A DNA stretch of 60,169 bases from Chryseosolibacter histidinae (lineage in GTDB: Bacteria > Bacteroidota > Bacteroidia > Cytophagales > Cyclobacteriaceae), in the NCBI RefSeq assembly GCF_018598225.1, contig NZ_JAHESF010000041.1, positions 1 to 60,169 of the forward strand. The letters run 5' to 3'. The notes beneath the pieces were generated by a model. The model was not told the origin of the DNA. It saw only the letters and a program-made list of their open reading frames with translations, and made no database searches. Below are positions 24,435 through 33,253 of the stretch, one piece after another. Every line of letters begins with the position of its first letter. The first letter of the stretch is position 1. The position numbers were made by a program, and so were the translations under genes.

Positions 24435-24893
24435 ATGAGCATAGACCAGTTCGATAAACACTTACTCCGCCTGCTGCAACAGAACAACAGGCTCACCTCA
24501 GATGAGCTTGCCGAAGCGGTGGGACTCAGCGCGTCTGCCGTGCAACGAAGGCTGAAGCGGCTCAGGGATGAAAAGATCATCGAAGCCGACGTCTCCATTG
24601 TATCTCCTGCTGTTGCCGGCATCGGCATCACCTGCATTGTGGATGTGGTGCTGGAGCGGGGAAACTCCCAGGCCATCGAAAAATTCAAATCTTCCATGCT
24701 GCAGCGCAGTGAAGTGATGCAATGTTACTATGTTACGGGCAGCTACGACTTTGTGATGATCGTGAACGCACAAAACATGCAGCACTATGAAGCATTCTCA
24801 AAAGAATGGCTCATGGACAATCCCAACGTCAAACATTTTTATACGCACGTGGTAATGGACAAGGTAAAAGTGGGCTATAGCGCTGCCATCTAA
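24435..24893 (+). CDS. Lrp/AsnC-family transcriptional regulator
   Basis: 152 residues. The N-terminal HTH has DQFDKHLLRLLQQNNRLTSDELAEAVGLSASAVQRRLKRLRDEKIIEADVSIV, and the C-terminal RAM/Lrp ligand domain has CYYVTGSYDFVMIVNAQNMQHYEAFSKEWL and VKHFYTHVVMDKVK. These proteins form octamers that answer to amino acids. It is divergent from the aminotransferase gene, as usual for an Lrp regulator of one target gene. Confidence 0.95.
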   Translation: MSIDQFDKHLLRLLQQNNRLTSDELAEAVGLSASAVQRRLKRLRDEKIIEADVSIVSPAVAGIGITCIVDVVLERGNSQAIEKFKSSMLQRSEVMQCYYVTGSYDFVMIVNAQNMQHYEAFSKEWLMDNPNVKHFYTHVVMDKVKVGYSAAI

Positions 24894-24898
24894 CTGCC

Positions 24899-25000
24899 TC
24901 GCATGCGCCCATGTTGCGCCCCCATGTGGTGTTCTTCACCAACATGCTTCTGTGCCAGTGTTGGGTGCCGTTGTTGGTGTTCTTCACCAACAACATCCCC
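24899..25000. repeat. Hairpin-bearing word-repeat element flanking permease 2, left copy
   Basis: Words such as ATGCGCCCATGTTGCGCC lead into a first hairpin, (CATGT)GGTG-TTCTT-CACC(AACATG) (24923-24946). A second is perfect, GTTGTTGGTG-TTCTT-CACCAACAAC (24970-24994). The same perfect 25-nt hairpin occurs at 27903-27927, on the other side of the permease. It starts about 5 nt after the Lrp stop. Confidence 0.75.
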
Positions 25001-25117
25001 AATAACCCCGCTTTTTTTAACACCCCCATGCAACCCCGGCAGGGGTACAATCGTCTAATACATAATTCTCTTATGTATTTAGGTTTTTATGCGTAATTTC
25101 GCCCGTACAGCAAGTTT

Positions 25118-27838
25118 ATGGCTCATTTGAATGCCGAGCATATCGATTATATCATCAAGGACCTGACCTACCGGGGTATTGTGCTCGAGGGGCTCAGCGA
25201 TGAGATGACCGATCACGTTTGCTCAGCGGTGGAGGCGGAGATGGATCAAGGAAAACGTTTTATAGATGCCTACCATACTGTATTGAGATCTTTCGGCAGC
25301 ACCTCGGGCCTGCGCAATATCCAGCATCATACCCTTCGATCAGAAAATCAAAAGACGAATATCATGTTAAGGAATTACCTCACCATTGCGTGGCGCAACC
25401 TTCGCAAGCACAGCTTTTATTCATTCATCAATATTGCCGGCCTTGCCATCGGTGTGGCTGCGTGTCTTATCATCGTTCTCTTTATTAAAGACGAGCTTCG
25501 TTATGACCATTACAACGTGAAGGCCGACCGTATTTACCGGGTGCATACGGCTGTCAGGTTTGGCGGCAATCATTTCAACATGAATTACAGGAGCGCTCCC
25601 GAGGCCCAAACGCTGATGCAGGAGTACCCGGAAATCGAATCGGCGGTGCGCTTCAGGAGTCTCGGCTCTTACCTGGTGAAGCCCGAGGGAGGTACAACGA
25701 ACGTGAAGGAAAAAAACGTGGTCTGGGCAGACAGCACCTTCTTCAAGATCTTTTCAGTGCCTGTTCTGGAAGGTGATCCTGCCACAGCGCTGAAAGAGCC
25801 CGCCAGCATCGCCATCAGCAAAAAGATGGCCGACAAATATTTTCCCGGCACAAGTGCGTTGGGCCAGTCCATGATCCTCGATAACAAGTATCACGCAAAG
25901 GTCACTGCGGTATATGAGAACATTCCCGTGGCGTCGCATTTCCATTTCGATATTCTTATTTCGATGGTGGGTAACTGGCCCGTTGCCCGCGAAGCGCAGT
26001 CCACGTCGTTTTTGATGGAGAACTTCAGTACGTATCTTTTATTGAAAGAAGGTGCCAGCGCCAGCGACCTGGAACAAAAGCTACCCACCTTCCTTGAAAA
26101 GCACATGGGACCGGAGTTTGCGCAGGCAATGGGTGGCGACTTCACCATGGAAAAATTCAAGGCAGCCGGCAATCAATATGAGTTGAGCCTTATGCCGTTG
26201 AAAGATATTCATCTTTATTCAGACGTCAGGGGAGAGTTCGAGCCCAATGGCAGCATCACGTACGTGTATCTTTTTGGTGCTGTGGCAACGTTGATCCTGA
26301 TCATTGCCTGCATCAATTTTATGAACCTCAGCACGGCCCGGTCTGCTAACCGCGCAAAAGAGGTGGGCATGCGCAAGGTGATGGGCTCGCTTCGTTCGCA
26401 CCTTGTACGCCAGTTTCTCACGGAGTCGATACTGGTCACGTTGTTTTCTTTTGTGCTGGCGTTAGGCCTGGCGGGATTGTTTTTGCCCCTATTCAACAAC
26501 CTTTCGCTCAGACAACTGCAGCTGCCCTTTAACGATCCACTTTTTTACCTGGTACTTCTTGCGGCATCCGTGATCATCGGTCTGATGGCCGGCGTGTATC
26601 CATCGTTCTTTCTCTCTGCATTCAAGCCCGTCAATGTGCTCAAGGGCGCCGCGGCCTCCGGCATGAAGAGCGGTTTTATCCGGAGCGCGCTGGTGGTGTT
26701 CCAGTTCGTGATCTCTGTATTCCTGATCATTGCCACCATAGCAGTAAACCGTCAGCTCAACTACATCCAGCATAAAAAGCTCGGCTTCGAAAAAGACCAG
26801 GTCATCACCATTCACGATGGTTATGCCTTGCGGCCGAACAATGTTGAAGCATTTAAAAATGAAGTGCTCAAGATCAGCGCTGTTGAAAGTGGAACCATCT
26901 CGGGCTTTGTGCCCGTTGAAAGTGATTGGTCGTGGCGAAGCACCAGCACGTTCTGGCGAACCGGCGCACAACCCGGTGCCGAAAACATGGTGAGCTTTCA
27001 GCGCTGGCAGGTGGATCATGATTATGTGAAAACGTTCCGGCTCAACATTACAATGGGGCGCGATTTTTCTGCCGTATCCCGCGCTGATTCCAACGCCGTG
27101 ATCCTGAATAAAACGGCAGTGACGATGCTGGAGTTGGGCGATGACCCGATCGGGAAACAGATCAGCGAGTTCACGGGCAATGGTCAGCCCCTTGACCGCG
27201 ACCACCTGCTCACCTGGACCGTGGTGGGCGTTGTTGACGACTTTCATTTCTCTTCCATGAAGAACAGCATTACGGCACTCGGACTGTTCCTGCAAAAAAG
27301 TGACGGCAGCCTGAGCTTCCGCTTCAAGCCTGAAAGCACGAATGAAGTTGTTCAGTCCATTGAAAAAATCTGGAAACACCTGGCACCGGGACAACCTTTC
27401 CAGTATTCTTTTCTCGACGAGGATTTTGAAAGCATGTACCGTGCCGAGCAGCGCCTTGCACAGACCTTCGCACTGTTTGCTGTGCTCGCCATCATTATTG
27501 CCTGCCTGGGCCTGTTTGCGCTGACGGCTTTTACGGCTCAACAACGTACCAAAGAGATCGGTATCCGCAAAGTGCTGGGCGCCTCTGTTGGCAGCATCGT
27601 TCTGCTGTTGTCCAAAGACTTCGGCAAGCTGATCGTCATTGCCTTCGCCCTGGCGGCACCGTTGGCCTGGTATGCCGTTGACTGGTGGCTGCAAAGTTAT
27701 ACGTACAAAACTGAGATCGGAGTATTCGTTTACCTGCTGGCCGGAGCCCTGGCGCTTATCATTGCGCTGTTCACCATGAGCTACCAGTCCATGCGCGCCG
27801 CCAGCGCAGATCCTGTAAGGTCACTGCGAAGTGAATAA
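25118..27838 (+). CDS. ABC transporter permease with N-terminal prefix and two FtsX domains (copy 2)
   Basis: 906 residues. It differs from copy 1 by a soluble prefix of about 78 residues (EHIDYIIKDLTYRGIVLEGLSDEMTDHVCSAVEAEMDQGKRF), the 'permease prefix' type seen in Bacteroidetes. Then follow the first helix (INIAGLAIGVAACLIIVLFIKDE, about 107-129), FtsX 1 at about 390 (ACINFMNLSTARSANRAKEVGMRKVMGS) and FtsX 2 at about 786 (ACLGLFALTAFTAQQRTKEIGIRKVLGAS). No ATPase is nearby. It is flanked by repeats of one family and faces a LytTR/LytS pair. Confidence 0.93.
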   Translation: MAHLNAEHIDYIIKDLTYRGIVLEGLSDEMTDHVCSAVEAEMDQGKRFIDAYHTVLRSFGSTSGLRNIQHHTLRSENQKTNIMLRNYLTIAWRNLRKHSFYSFINIAGLAIGVAACLIIVLFIKDELRYDHYNVKADRIYRVHTAVRFGGNHFNMNYRSAPEAQTLMQEYPEIESAVRFRSLGSYLVKPEGGTTNVKEKNVVWADSTFFKIFSVPVLEGDPATALKEPASIAISKKMADKYFPGTSALGQSMILDNKYHAKVTAVYENIPVASHFHFDILISMVGNWPVAREAQSTSFLMENFSTYLLLKEGASASDLEQKLPTFLEKHMGPEFAQAMGGDFTMEKFKAAGNQYELSLMPLKDIHLYSDVRGEFEPNGSITYVYLFGAVATLILIIACINFMNLSTARSANRAKEVGMRKVMGSLRSHLVRQFLTESILVTLFSFVLALGLAGLFLPLFNNLSLRQLQLPFNDPLFYLVLLAASVIIGLMAGVYPSFFLSAFKPVNVLKGAAASGMKSGFIRSALVVFQFVISVFLIIATIAVNRQLNYIQHKKLGFEKDQVITIHDGYALRPNNVEAFKNEVLKISAVESGTISGFVPVESDWSWRSTSTFWRTGAQPGAENMVSFQRWQVDHDYVKTFRLNITMGRDFSAVSRADSNAVILNKTAVTMLELGDDPIGKQISEFTGNGQPLDRDHLLTWTVVGVVDDFHFSSMKNSITALGLFLQKSDGSLSFRFKPESTNEVVQSIEKIWKHLAPGQPFQYSFLDEDFESMYRAEQRLAQTFALFAVLAIIIACLGLFALTAFTAQQRTKEIGIRKVLGASVGSIVLLLSKDFGKLIVIAFALAAPLAWYAVDWWLQSYTYKTEIGVFVYLLAGALALIIALFTMSYQSMRAASADPVRSLRSE

Positions 27839-27842
27839 CCCG

Positions 27843-27935
27843 CGCCGTTGTTGGTGCGCCAATGCGCCAATGTTCGTGTTCGTGTGCCGTTGTTGGTGTG
27901 CCGTTGTTGGTGTTCTTCACCAACAACCAACATCC
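27843..27935. repeat. Hairpin-bearing word-repeat element flanking permease 2, right copy
   Basis: It contains GCGCCAATG words, then GTGCCGTTGTTGGTG twice, then the perfect hairpin GTTGTTGGTG-TTCTT-CACCAACAAC at 27903-27927. It begins 4 nt after the permease stop and fills the gap to the convergent regulator gene. Confidence 0.75.
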
Positions 27936-27949
27936 CAAGCTCCAACGCC

Positions 27950-28669
27950 CTATTTCTTCCAAAGCTTACCATTAACCACCCGGCCAATGACCTCTTCGTG
28001 GTAGTTGCGGCTGATGGGAATGCGGAACGATTGAATGATGATCTCGTTGTTCTCTATCGACTCTATTTTTGAAACGGCCACAATGAACGATTTGTGCACG
28101 CGGATGAAGGCCTGCTTATCCAGCTTTTCCTCTACATTCTTCAGGTAGAGCAGCGTCATGTATTTCCCTTTGGTGGTGTACAGCGTGATGTAGTTCTGCA
28201 TGGCCTGTACGTAGAGGATGTCATCGAAATAGATGCGTTCATATTTGTAATCGCACTTGATAAAAAAATGATCTGCCTCCGTTTTAGGTTGCGCTGTTGC
28301 CGATCTCATGAGCAGCTGGTGATAATCTTTGGCTTTGCTCACGCCTTTGAAAAAACGGTTGAACGTGATGGGCTTCACCATGTAGTCGAGCACGTCGAGC
28401 TGGAATCCTTCCAGGGCGTAGCTGGGATAGGCGGTGGTGATGATGACCATGGGCGGGTTTTGTGCCATTTTCAGGAACTCGATGCCGTTGATCACAGGCA
28501 TCTGGATGTCGAGGAAGACCAGGTCAACCTGCTGTTCGTGCAGCAATGACGTAAGCTCCACGGGGTTGCTACCGGTTCCTACAAGCTGCAGGAAATCGAC
28601 TTCCTTTACATAGTTGGCTATACATTCCCTGGCCAACGGCTCATCGTCTATGATAACACATTTTAGCAT
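27950..28669 (-). CDS. LytTR-family response regulator
   Basis: 239 residues. The receiver domain shows IIDDEPLAREC (acid pocket at 8-10), the phospho-acceptor in VFLDIQMPVINGIEFL (about 54) and VKPITFNRFFKG (lysine about 104). The C-terminal LytTR DNA-binding domain starts about 133 (FFIKCDYKYERIYFDDILYVQAMQNYITLYTTKGKYMTLLYLKNVEEKL and FIRVHKSFIVAVSKI). It follows its kinase by 15 nt. LytS-LytTR pairs in Bacteroidetes often regulate transporters; permease 2 is next to it, though convergent. Confidence 0.95.
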   Translation of the reverse strand: MLKCVIIDDEPLARECIANYVKEVDFLQLVGTGSNPVELTSLLHEQQVDLVFLDIQMPVINGIEFLKMAQNPPMVIITTAYPSYALEGFQLDVLDYMVKPITFNRFFKGVSKAKDYHQLLMRSATAQPKTEADHFFIKCDYKYERIYFDDILYVQAMQNYITLYTTKGKYMTLLYLKNVEEKLDKQAFIRVHKSFIVAVSKIESIENNEIIIQSFRIPISRNYHEEVIGRVVNGKLWKK

Positions 28670-28684
28670 TGTCCTGGATTTATG

Positions 28685-29857
28685 TCACACCTCAATCGAC
28701 ACCGGTTCCGGCGTGCTGATCCTGCTCAGCTGTAGCTGAAGCGTTACCCTGAACTGGTCGCTGTCGCGCTGGATCTTCAAATCGTGCTTGCCCGGATAGA
28801 TCAGGTCTAGCCGTCGTTGTACGTTTTTCAACCCGATGCCACCGTGATGAATCAGCTCCCTGGATTGGTATTGTGCCGAGATGCTGTTGGTAATATCGAG
28901 GTGCAGGCTGTGATGATCGAAGCGCAGGTCCATCCTGATCCAGTTGGCCTGATCCTTTCGTTGCGATACGTGTTTGAAGGCATTCTCGATGAATGGGATC
29001 AAGACAAAAGGTGCAATGGCCAGGTCGCCCGCGGGATGCTGGCTGATGTCAAGGGTCATCTCCACGTGGTTGTGATCCTGCCGCAGCTTTTGCAGCTCGA
29101 TAAAGTTCTCCAGGTACGTGAGCTCCTGCGAGAGCGGGATCTGCTGCTCGTTGCATTCATAGAGCTGGTACCGCAGCAGGTCAGAGAATTTGGCAAGCGA
29201 CTCCGAGGCCATCGAAGGATTTTTGTGGATGAGTACGAAGATGGAATTGATGGTGTTGAAAAGAAAATGCGGATTGAATTGTGACCGCAGAAATTTCAGC
29301 TCTGTTTCCAGTTTTTCTTTTTCCAGCAGCTGCTCTTTCCTTTTCGCTTGTATCCAGTTCTTCGTCAGCTTGATGCTCATGGCCAGTGTGGTGCTTGCCA
29401 CGGTGGAGGGAAACGTGTTGATCTTGAAAAAACGCACATACTGCCCTGGGTCTGCCTGGTAGAGATTCTGCATGGTGTCGCCCGCCACCCAGGCACTGAC
29501 ATAATACCCTGGCACGATGAGCGCCGCCGTGCAGAGGATGGTGAGGATCAGCAGGCCGATGTAACGCACATAGTAACCTTTCTCCAGGAAGCGTGGCATC
29601 AAAAAGTAGAGGTTGAAATACACGCCGATGGCCTGAAAGATCACATAGAAGCAATTCTTGATGGCATAAGGTGAAAAGAAGGCGTTATGCAATGCCATCC
29701 ACGCGCTGCCGATGGTGAGGCTCCACCACAGATAATGGTAAACAAACCAGAAAGGAATGTGATAGAGCTTGTATTTAAACAGCCAGTTGTATTTTGACGG
29801 TTGTACAGGTAATGCGCCTGGTGTTACAGAATTTCCGGAATTCATAGCGAGCCCCAC
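28685..29857 (-). CDS. LytS-type sensor histidine kinase
   Basis: 390 residues. Four membrane helices (about 33-170) are followed by a coiled linker and the His_kinase domain (LKFLRSQFNPHFLFNTINSIF; the phosphorylated His is in NPHFLFN, about residue 200). The ATPase domain has PFVLIPFIENAFKHVSQRKD and HHGGIGLKNVQRRLDLIY. The Met at 29845 (MNSGNS) is an alternative start. It forms a two-gene operon with the LytTR regulator 15 nt downstream. Confidence 0.94.
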   Translation of the reverse strand: MGLAMNSGNSVTPGALPVQPSKYNWLFKYKLYHIPFWFVYHYLWWSLTIGSAWMALHNAFFSPYAIKNCFYVIFQAIGVYFNLYFLMPRFLEKGYYVRYIGLLILTILCTAALIVPGYYVSAWVAGDTMQNLYQADPGQYVRFFKINTFPSTVASTTLAMSIKLTKNWIQAKRKEQLLEKEKLETELKFLRSQFNPHFLFNTINSIFVLIHKNPSMASESLAKFSDLLRYQLYECNEQQIPLSQELTYLENFIELQKLRQDHNHVEMTLDISQHPAGDLAIAPFVLIPFIENAFKHVSQRKDQANWIRMDLRFDHHSLHLDITNSISAQYQSRELIHHGGIGLKNVQRRLDLIYPGKHDLKIQRDSDQFRVTLQLQLSRISTPEPVSIEV

Positions 29858-29959
29858 CCACTAAAGGTAGTCAAATTCCGGCAGGCGGCGCTGGTCCGAA
29901 ATATAGCCTGTGCTAAAAAATTGCTCAAACTCCGGAGAAAGTTGACAACGGGATTGGTC

Positions 29960-30772
29960 TCAGATCCTGGAAGGAGCCATGCCATACATCTTTTTAAAAG
30001 CAAATGAAAAATGTGACAGGTCCTGGAATCCCACCTCCATGTACACTTCTGCGGGTGCTACACCTTTTTCCTTGATCAGGTAGTGCGCCTCCTGTAACCG
30101 CCGTTGCTGCAACCAGCGGCTGGGGGAGACGTGAAAGATCTTTTCAAAATCGCGTTTGAAAGTGGCGAGGCTTCTTCCCGTGAGGTAAGCAAACCTTTTC
30201 AGCTCTACATTGAAGTGAAAGTTTTTGTGCATGAAGGCTTCCAGGTCAATTTTACCGGGATCGCTGAAATCGAAAAGAACATCCTTGAGCTCTGGCGCTG
30301 TCTGCAGCAGGATCAGGACCGCTTCGCGCAGCTTGAGTGCTATCAGCTTGTCGTTTCCGGGCAGGGTCAGCGCATCATACGGCGCCAGCGAATTCATGTA
30401 GTGCTGATAGAGCGCCTCTGGTTTGAGCAATACCACGGCGTCGCCATGCTGCTGCTTTTCCGCCTTGTAGTTGTATTCCATGCTCACGTCGCGCAGTGTC
30501 TCCTGGTCGAGGTACACCGAAACGGTTTTGAACTCGCCATGCTCAGGCGGCTGCTTCACAAATTTTACGAGGTGATTCCGTTTGTTCAGCCTGAAGTCTC
30601 CCGGATTGAAGAGATAGGTTTTCTGACCATCACTCATGGTGATCGATCCGGAGATCTGGTAGCTGAACACATGATCCTGAACAAATTGCTCGCCTTCCCT
30701 GCTTCTGCTAACGTAACAGGAGTACTGAATCTTGCGCGAAGTTTTTTCTTCTTTTTCCAACATCCGATGCAA
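29960..30772 (-). CDS. AraC-family transcriptional regulator
   Basis: 270 residues. The N-terminal cupin-like half (FSYQISGSITMSDGQKTYLFNPGDFRLNKRNHLVKF) is followed by two HTH motifs (KRFAYLTGRSLATFKRDFEKIFHVSPSRWLQQRRLQEAHYLI and PAEVYMEVGFQDLSHFSFAFKKMYG). This closely resembles the ExsA/AraC subgroup found next to SDR genes. A motif that recurs upstream of the SDR gene (30817-30832 and 31839-31877) suggests autoregulation and control of the SDR. The start could also be Met-4. Confidence 0.92.
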   Translation of the reverse strand: MHRMLEKEEKTSRKIQYSCYVSRSREGEQFVQDHVFSYQISGSITMSDGQKTYLFNPGDFRLNKRNHLVKFVKQPPEHGEFKTVSVYLDQETLRDVSMEYNYKAEKQQHGDAVVLLKPEALYQHYMNSLAPYDALTLPGNDKLIALKLREAVLILLQTAPELKDVLFDFSDPGKIDLEAFMHKNFHFNVELKRFAYLTGRSLATFKRDFEKIFHVSPSRWLQQRRLQEAHYLIKEKGVAPAEVYMEVGFQDLSHFSFAFKKMYGMAPSRI

Positions 30773-30807
30773 ATCTATTGAAAAGTAAAAACAGTTGAGG
30801 AGCCAAT

Positions 30808-30840
30808 CATCCCTTCGAGGTTTTAAAGCTCAAAGGGATG
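30808..30840. promoter_or_regulatory. Inverted repeat plus AraC-type motif between the AraC and SDR genes
   Basis: CATCCCTT (30808-30815) and AAGGGATG (30833-30840) form an 8-bp stem, extended on the minus strand by GAG/CTC. The loop carries GTTTTAAAGCTCAAAG, which matches 14 of 16 bases of the motif repeated upstream of the SDR gene. It may be both an operator of the AraC gene and a hairpin. Confidence 0.5.
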
Positions 30841-30887
30841 AAAGCCCAATACCACCGCTGCTTCCAATGCCATATTGATTTATAGGG

Positions 30888-31784
30888 TCACAATCCGCCG
30901 TTGCTCCTCATGGTGGTGAGTTTTTTTCCTGCTTCTGTTTCCAGGAAATTGACGGCCTCGTCGTGATCGGTGGAGATGCTGACGGGCATCCATTTTTCAA
31001 ACTCAGCTTTCCTGGCAAGATCAGCCTGCTTCAGGATGCCCACCGCTTCGCTGCCCAGCACGAGATGCGTGGGAGGCTCAGGATGCTCAACAAGATCTAT
31101 CATCACCTTCGCGGCCTTGTTGGGATCGCCCATGGGTACGAACTGGTCTCCCTTGAGAAAAGTGGTTGCCCAGTCTACCGTTGTTTCATATCCCTCTACT
31201 TTTGGCGCAAACGTCATGGATGCGCCCGCCCAATCCGTGCGGAAGCCACCGGGCTCTACACTCGTTACAAGAATGCCGAGTGGTGCTACTTCTTTTGCCA
31301 GCGCTTCGCTGAATCCGCCCAGTCCGAATTTGGCAGCCTGGTATATGCTCAGCGCCATGCTGCCAACCCTGCCACCGATCGAGCTGATCTGCAGGATCCG
31401 ACCCGAACGCTGCTGGCGCATGTAAGGCAACACGGCACGGGTAACTTCTATCGGCGCGTAAAGATTTGTTTCAAGCTGGCTGCGCACCTGCTCGTCAGTG
31501 AAAGCTTCCGCGGCGCCGGAGATCCCGAAACCAGCATTGTTCACCAATACATCGATGCGCCCGAAATGTTTTACCGCGCTTGCAACGGCGGCAGCGATCT
31601 GTGCTTTGTCGGTCACATCCAATGTTATCGGATAGATCTGATCAGGATACCGTGCTATGAGATCTTTTAATTGTTCAGGCTTGCGCGCTGTTGCCGCTAC
31701 CTTGTGTCCATGGGCGAGTACATTTTCCGCCAGGCTCCGTCCCAATCCGCGGGAGCTGCCTGTGATAAACCAAACTTTTGTCAT
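30888..31784 (-). CDS. SDR-family NAD(P)-dependent oxidoreductase
   Basis: 298 residues. MTKVWFITGSSRGLGRSLAENVLAHGHKVAATARKPE is the nucleotide site, followed by VNNAGFGISG, ILQISSIGGRVG (catalytic Ser) and YQAAKFGLGG (YxxxK). TLDVTDKAQ and the 'DWAGASM' region point to the group annotated as oxidoreductases of unknown substrate, often next to AraC regulators. Two direct repeats (31839-31877) lie upstream. Confidence 0.93.
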   Translation of the reverse strand: MTKVWFITGSSRGLGRSLAENVLAHGHKVAATARKPEQLKDLIARYPDQIYPITLDVTDKAQIAAAVASAVKHFGRIDVLVNNAGFGISGAAEAFTDEQVRSQLETNLYAPIEVTRAVLPYMRQQRSGRILQISSIGGRVGSMALSIYQAAKFGLGGFSEALAKEVAPLGILVTSVEPGGFRTDWAGASMTFAPKVEGYETTVDWATTFLKGDQFVPMGDPNKAAKVMIDLVEHPEPPTHLVLGSEAVGILKQADLARKAEFEKWMPVSISTDHDEAVNFLETEAGKKLTTMRSNGGL

Positions 31785-31838
31785 TGTTTCTTGTATTTAA
31801 AACCTGTGACAAACTTCGGCTGATTTTGCCCTGGCAAC

Positions 31839-31877
31839 TTTGTTAAAAAGCTCAAAGTTGGTTTGTTAAAAAGCTCA
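31839..31877. promoter_or_regulatory. Two 16-bp direct repeats upstream of the SDR gene
   Basis: TTTGTTAAAAAGCTCA occurs at 31839-31854 and again at 31862-31877, a 23-bp period (about two helical turns), which is typical of AraC-type binding sites. A related copy occurs in front of the neighbouring AraC gene. Confidence 0.6.
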
Positions 31878-31894
31878 CTTCCGTGGATTTGAAG

Positions 31895-33253
31895 CTAGCC
31901 CCACTCGATGGTGAAAACGCTTCCCTTTCCTTCTTCGGCATGAACGCGGATGCTGCCGCCGTGAAGTTTCATGATCTGCCGGGAGAGACTTAGGCCGATG
32001 CCGCTGCCTTTCACTTTTGTGGTGAAGAACGGGATGAAGATCTTCGGTAAGATCTCAGGGTCGATGCCAGCACCGTTATCTGATACCGAGATGCTCACCT
32101 TGTTATGCGACCGGGTTCCGATGTCGATGGTAATTTTACCAGCGCCATCGTGTGTCACTGCCTCCATGGCATTTTTGATCAGGTTGATCAGCACCTGCTC
32201 CATTAACGCAGCATCGGCACGGGCGAAGATGGGTGCATGCGACCAGTTTACCTTGAGGGTGATCTGGCGTTGTTGCAGGTCGACCGCAAGCAGGTCAACA
32301 ATACGGGTGACCAGGGTGATGATGTCGGTCGACTCAGGCTTTACCTCCGGCGGTGTAGCGTATGCCTTATAGGCTTTTACGAATTTCAGCAATCCTTCGC
32401 TGCGTGAGATGATCGTAGCAAGGCTGCTGTACACATCTTCTCGGTTCTCTTCCGTGAGCGTAGCCAGGTCTTTCCGTTCCCCGTCGGCATCATTCAGTAT
32501 CGACTGCAGGGCCTGTGTGAGTGAAACAATGGGCGTCACGCTGTTCATGATCTCGTGCGTAAGCACCCTGATGAGCTGGTACCATGCCTCGATCTCTTTT
32601 GCTTCGAGCTCGCTGTTCAGGTTCTGCAGCAGCACAATGTTCACAGGCCTGTCCTGTAACACGATCTTTTTCGATTGTATGCCCAGCTGCAGCTGCTCTT
32701 CTCCCATGAAAACCTTCAACACCTTGCGCTCGTCGGGCAGGATCTGTTTTACGGCTTCGTATAACCTTGTATCAATTTTTTTGAAATGTTCGATGTGTGA
32801 AAAGGAGGGAAGGTTCAGCAATCGTTTTGCCGTGGGGTTCTGCATGAGCATCTTTCCTTCGTTGTCAAAGCTGAGGATCGCCACATCGATGTGCTCGTTC
32901 AGCGTGAGCAGATATTGATAATGCAACTCCTTTTCAAGATTCAGCCTGGCGAATTCCTGGATCATGTCATTCATGGCCTCACTGAGCTGCTCATGAGGTT
33001 TTCCACGATTGCCCGACGTGTATGAACCTGTGAACGCGCCCTGGCGGATCGACAGGAGAAAATGAGTGAGGTCTTTGTTGGATTTTTCGATATAGCGCAC
33101 CAGGCTGATCACGGTAGCGAGCAACATCAGCGCCAACGCAACGGATGCGAAGAACATGGGCTGCCATAGGGTGACGAAGGCCAGCAACAGAGCCAACACC
33201 ACGATCGCCAGTACGCGCAGGAGAATGTTCAGGCGGAAGTTCTTGCGGATCAT
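31895..33253 (-). CDS. NtrY-like sensor histidine kinase
   Basis: 452 residues. Two N-terminal membrane helices (about 7-25 and 31-51) are followed by a HAMP-like linker and a PAS-like part ([23 protein letters not shown]). The kinase core is [21 protein letters not shown] (phospho-His about 235), with ATPase motifs [35 protein letters not shown] and [18 protein letters not shown]. Its start codon overlaps the regulator gene end by 1 nt, so they are coupled. The N-terminal half is too short for a large sensor domain, so the signal is probably membrane-borne. Confidence 0.94.
   Translation of the reverse strand: MIRKNFRLNILLRVLAIVVLALLLAFVTLWQPMFFASVALALMLLATVISLVRYIEKSNKDLTHFLLSIRQGAFTGSYTSGNRGKPHEQLSEAMNDMIQEFARLNLEKELHYQYLLTLNEHIDVAILSFDNEGKMLMQNPTAKRLLNLPSFSHIEHFKKIDTRLYEAVKQILPDERKVLKVFMGEEQLQLGIQSKKIVLQDRPVNIVLLQNLNSELEAKEIEAWYQLIRVLTHEIMNSVTPIVSLTQALQSILNDADGERKDLATLTEENREDVYSSLATIISRSEGLLKFVKAYKAYATPPEVKPESTDIITLVTRIVDLLAVDLQQRQITLKVNWSHAPIFARADAALMEQVLINLIKNAMEAVTHDGAGKITIDIGTRSHNKVSISVSDNGAGIDPEILPKIFIPFFTTKVKGSGIGLSLSRQIMKLHGGSIRVHAEEGKGSVFTIEWG

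Noticed and set aside
26489-27694. Open frame of about 400 codons antisense to permease 2
   Set aside because: No family motif; the permease frame carries FtsX motifs along the same stretch. Similar antisense frames at 41651-42694 and 50000-50839 were rejected for the same reason.
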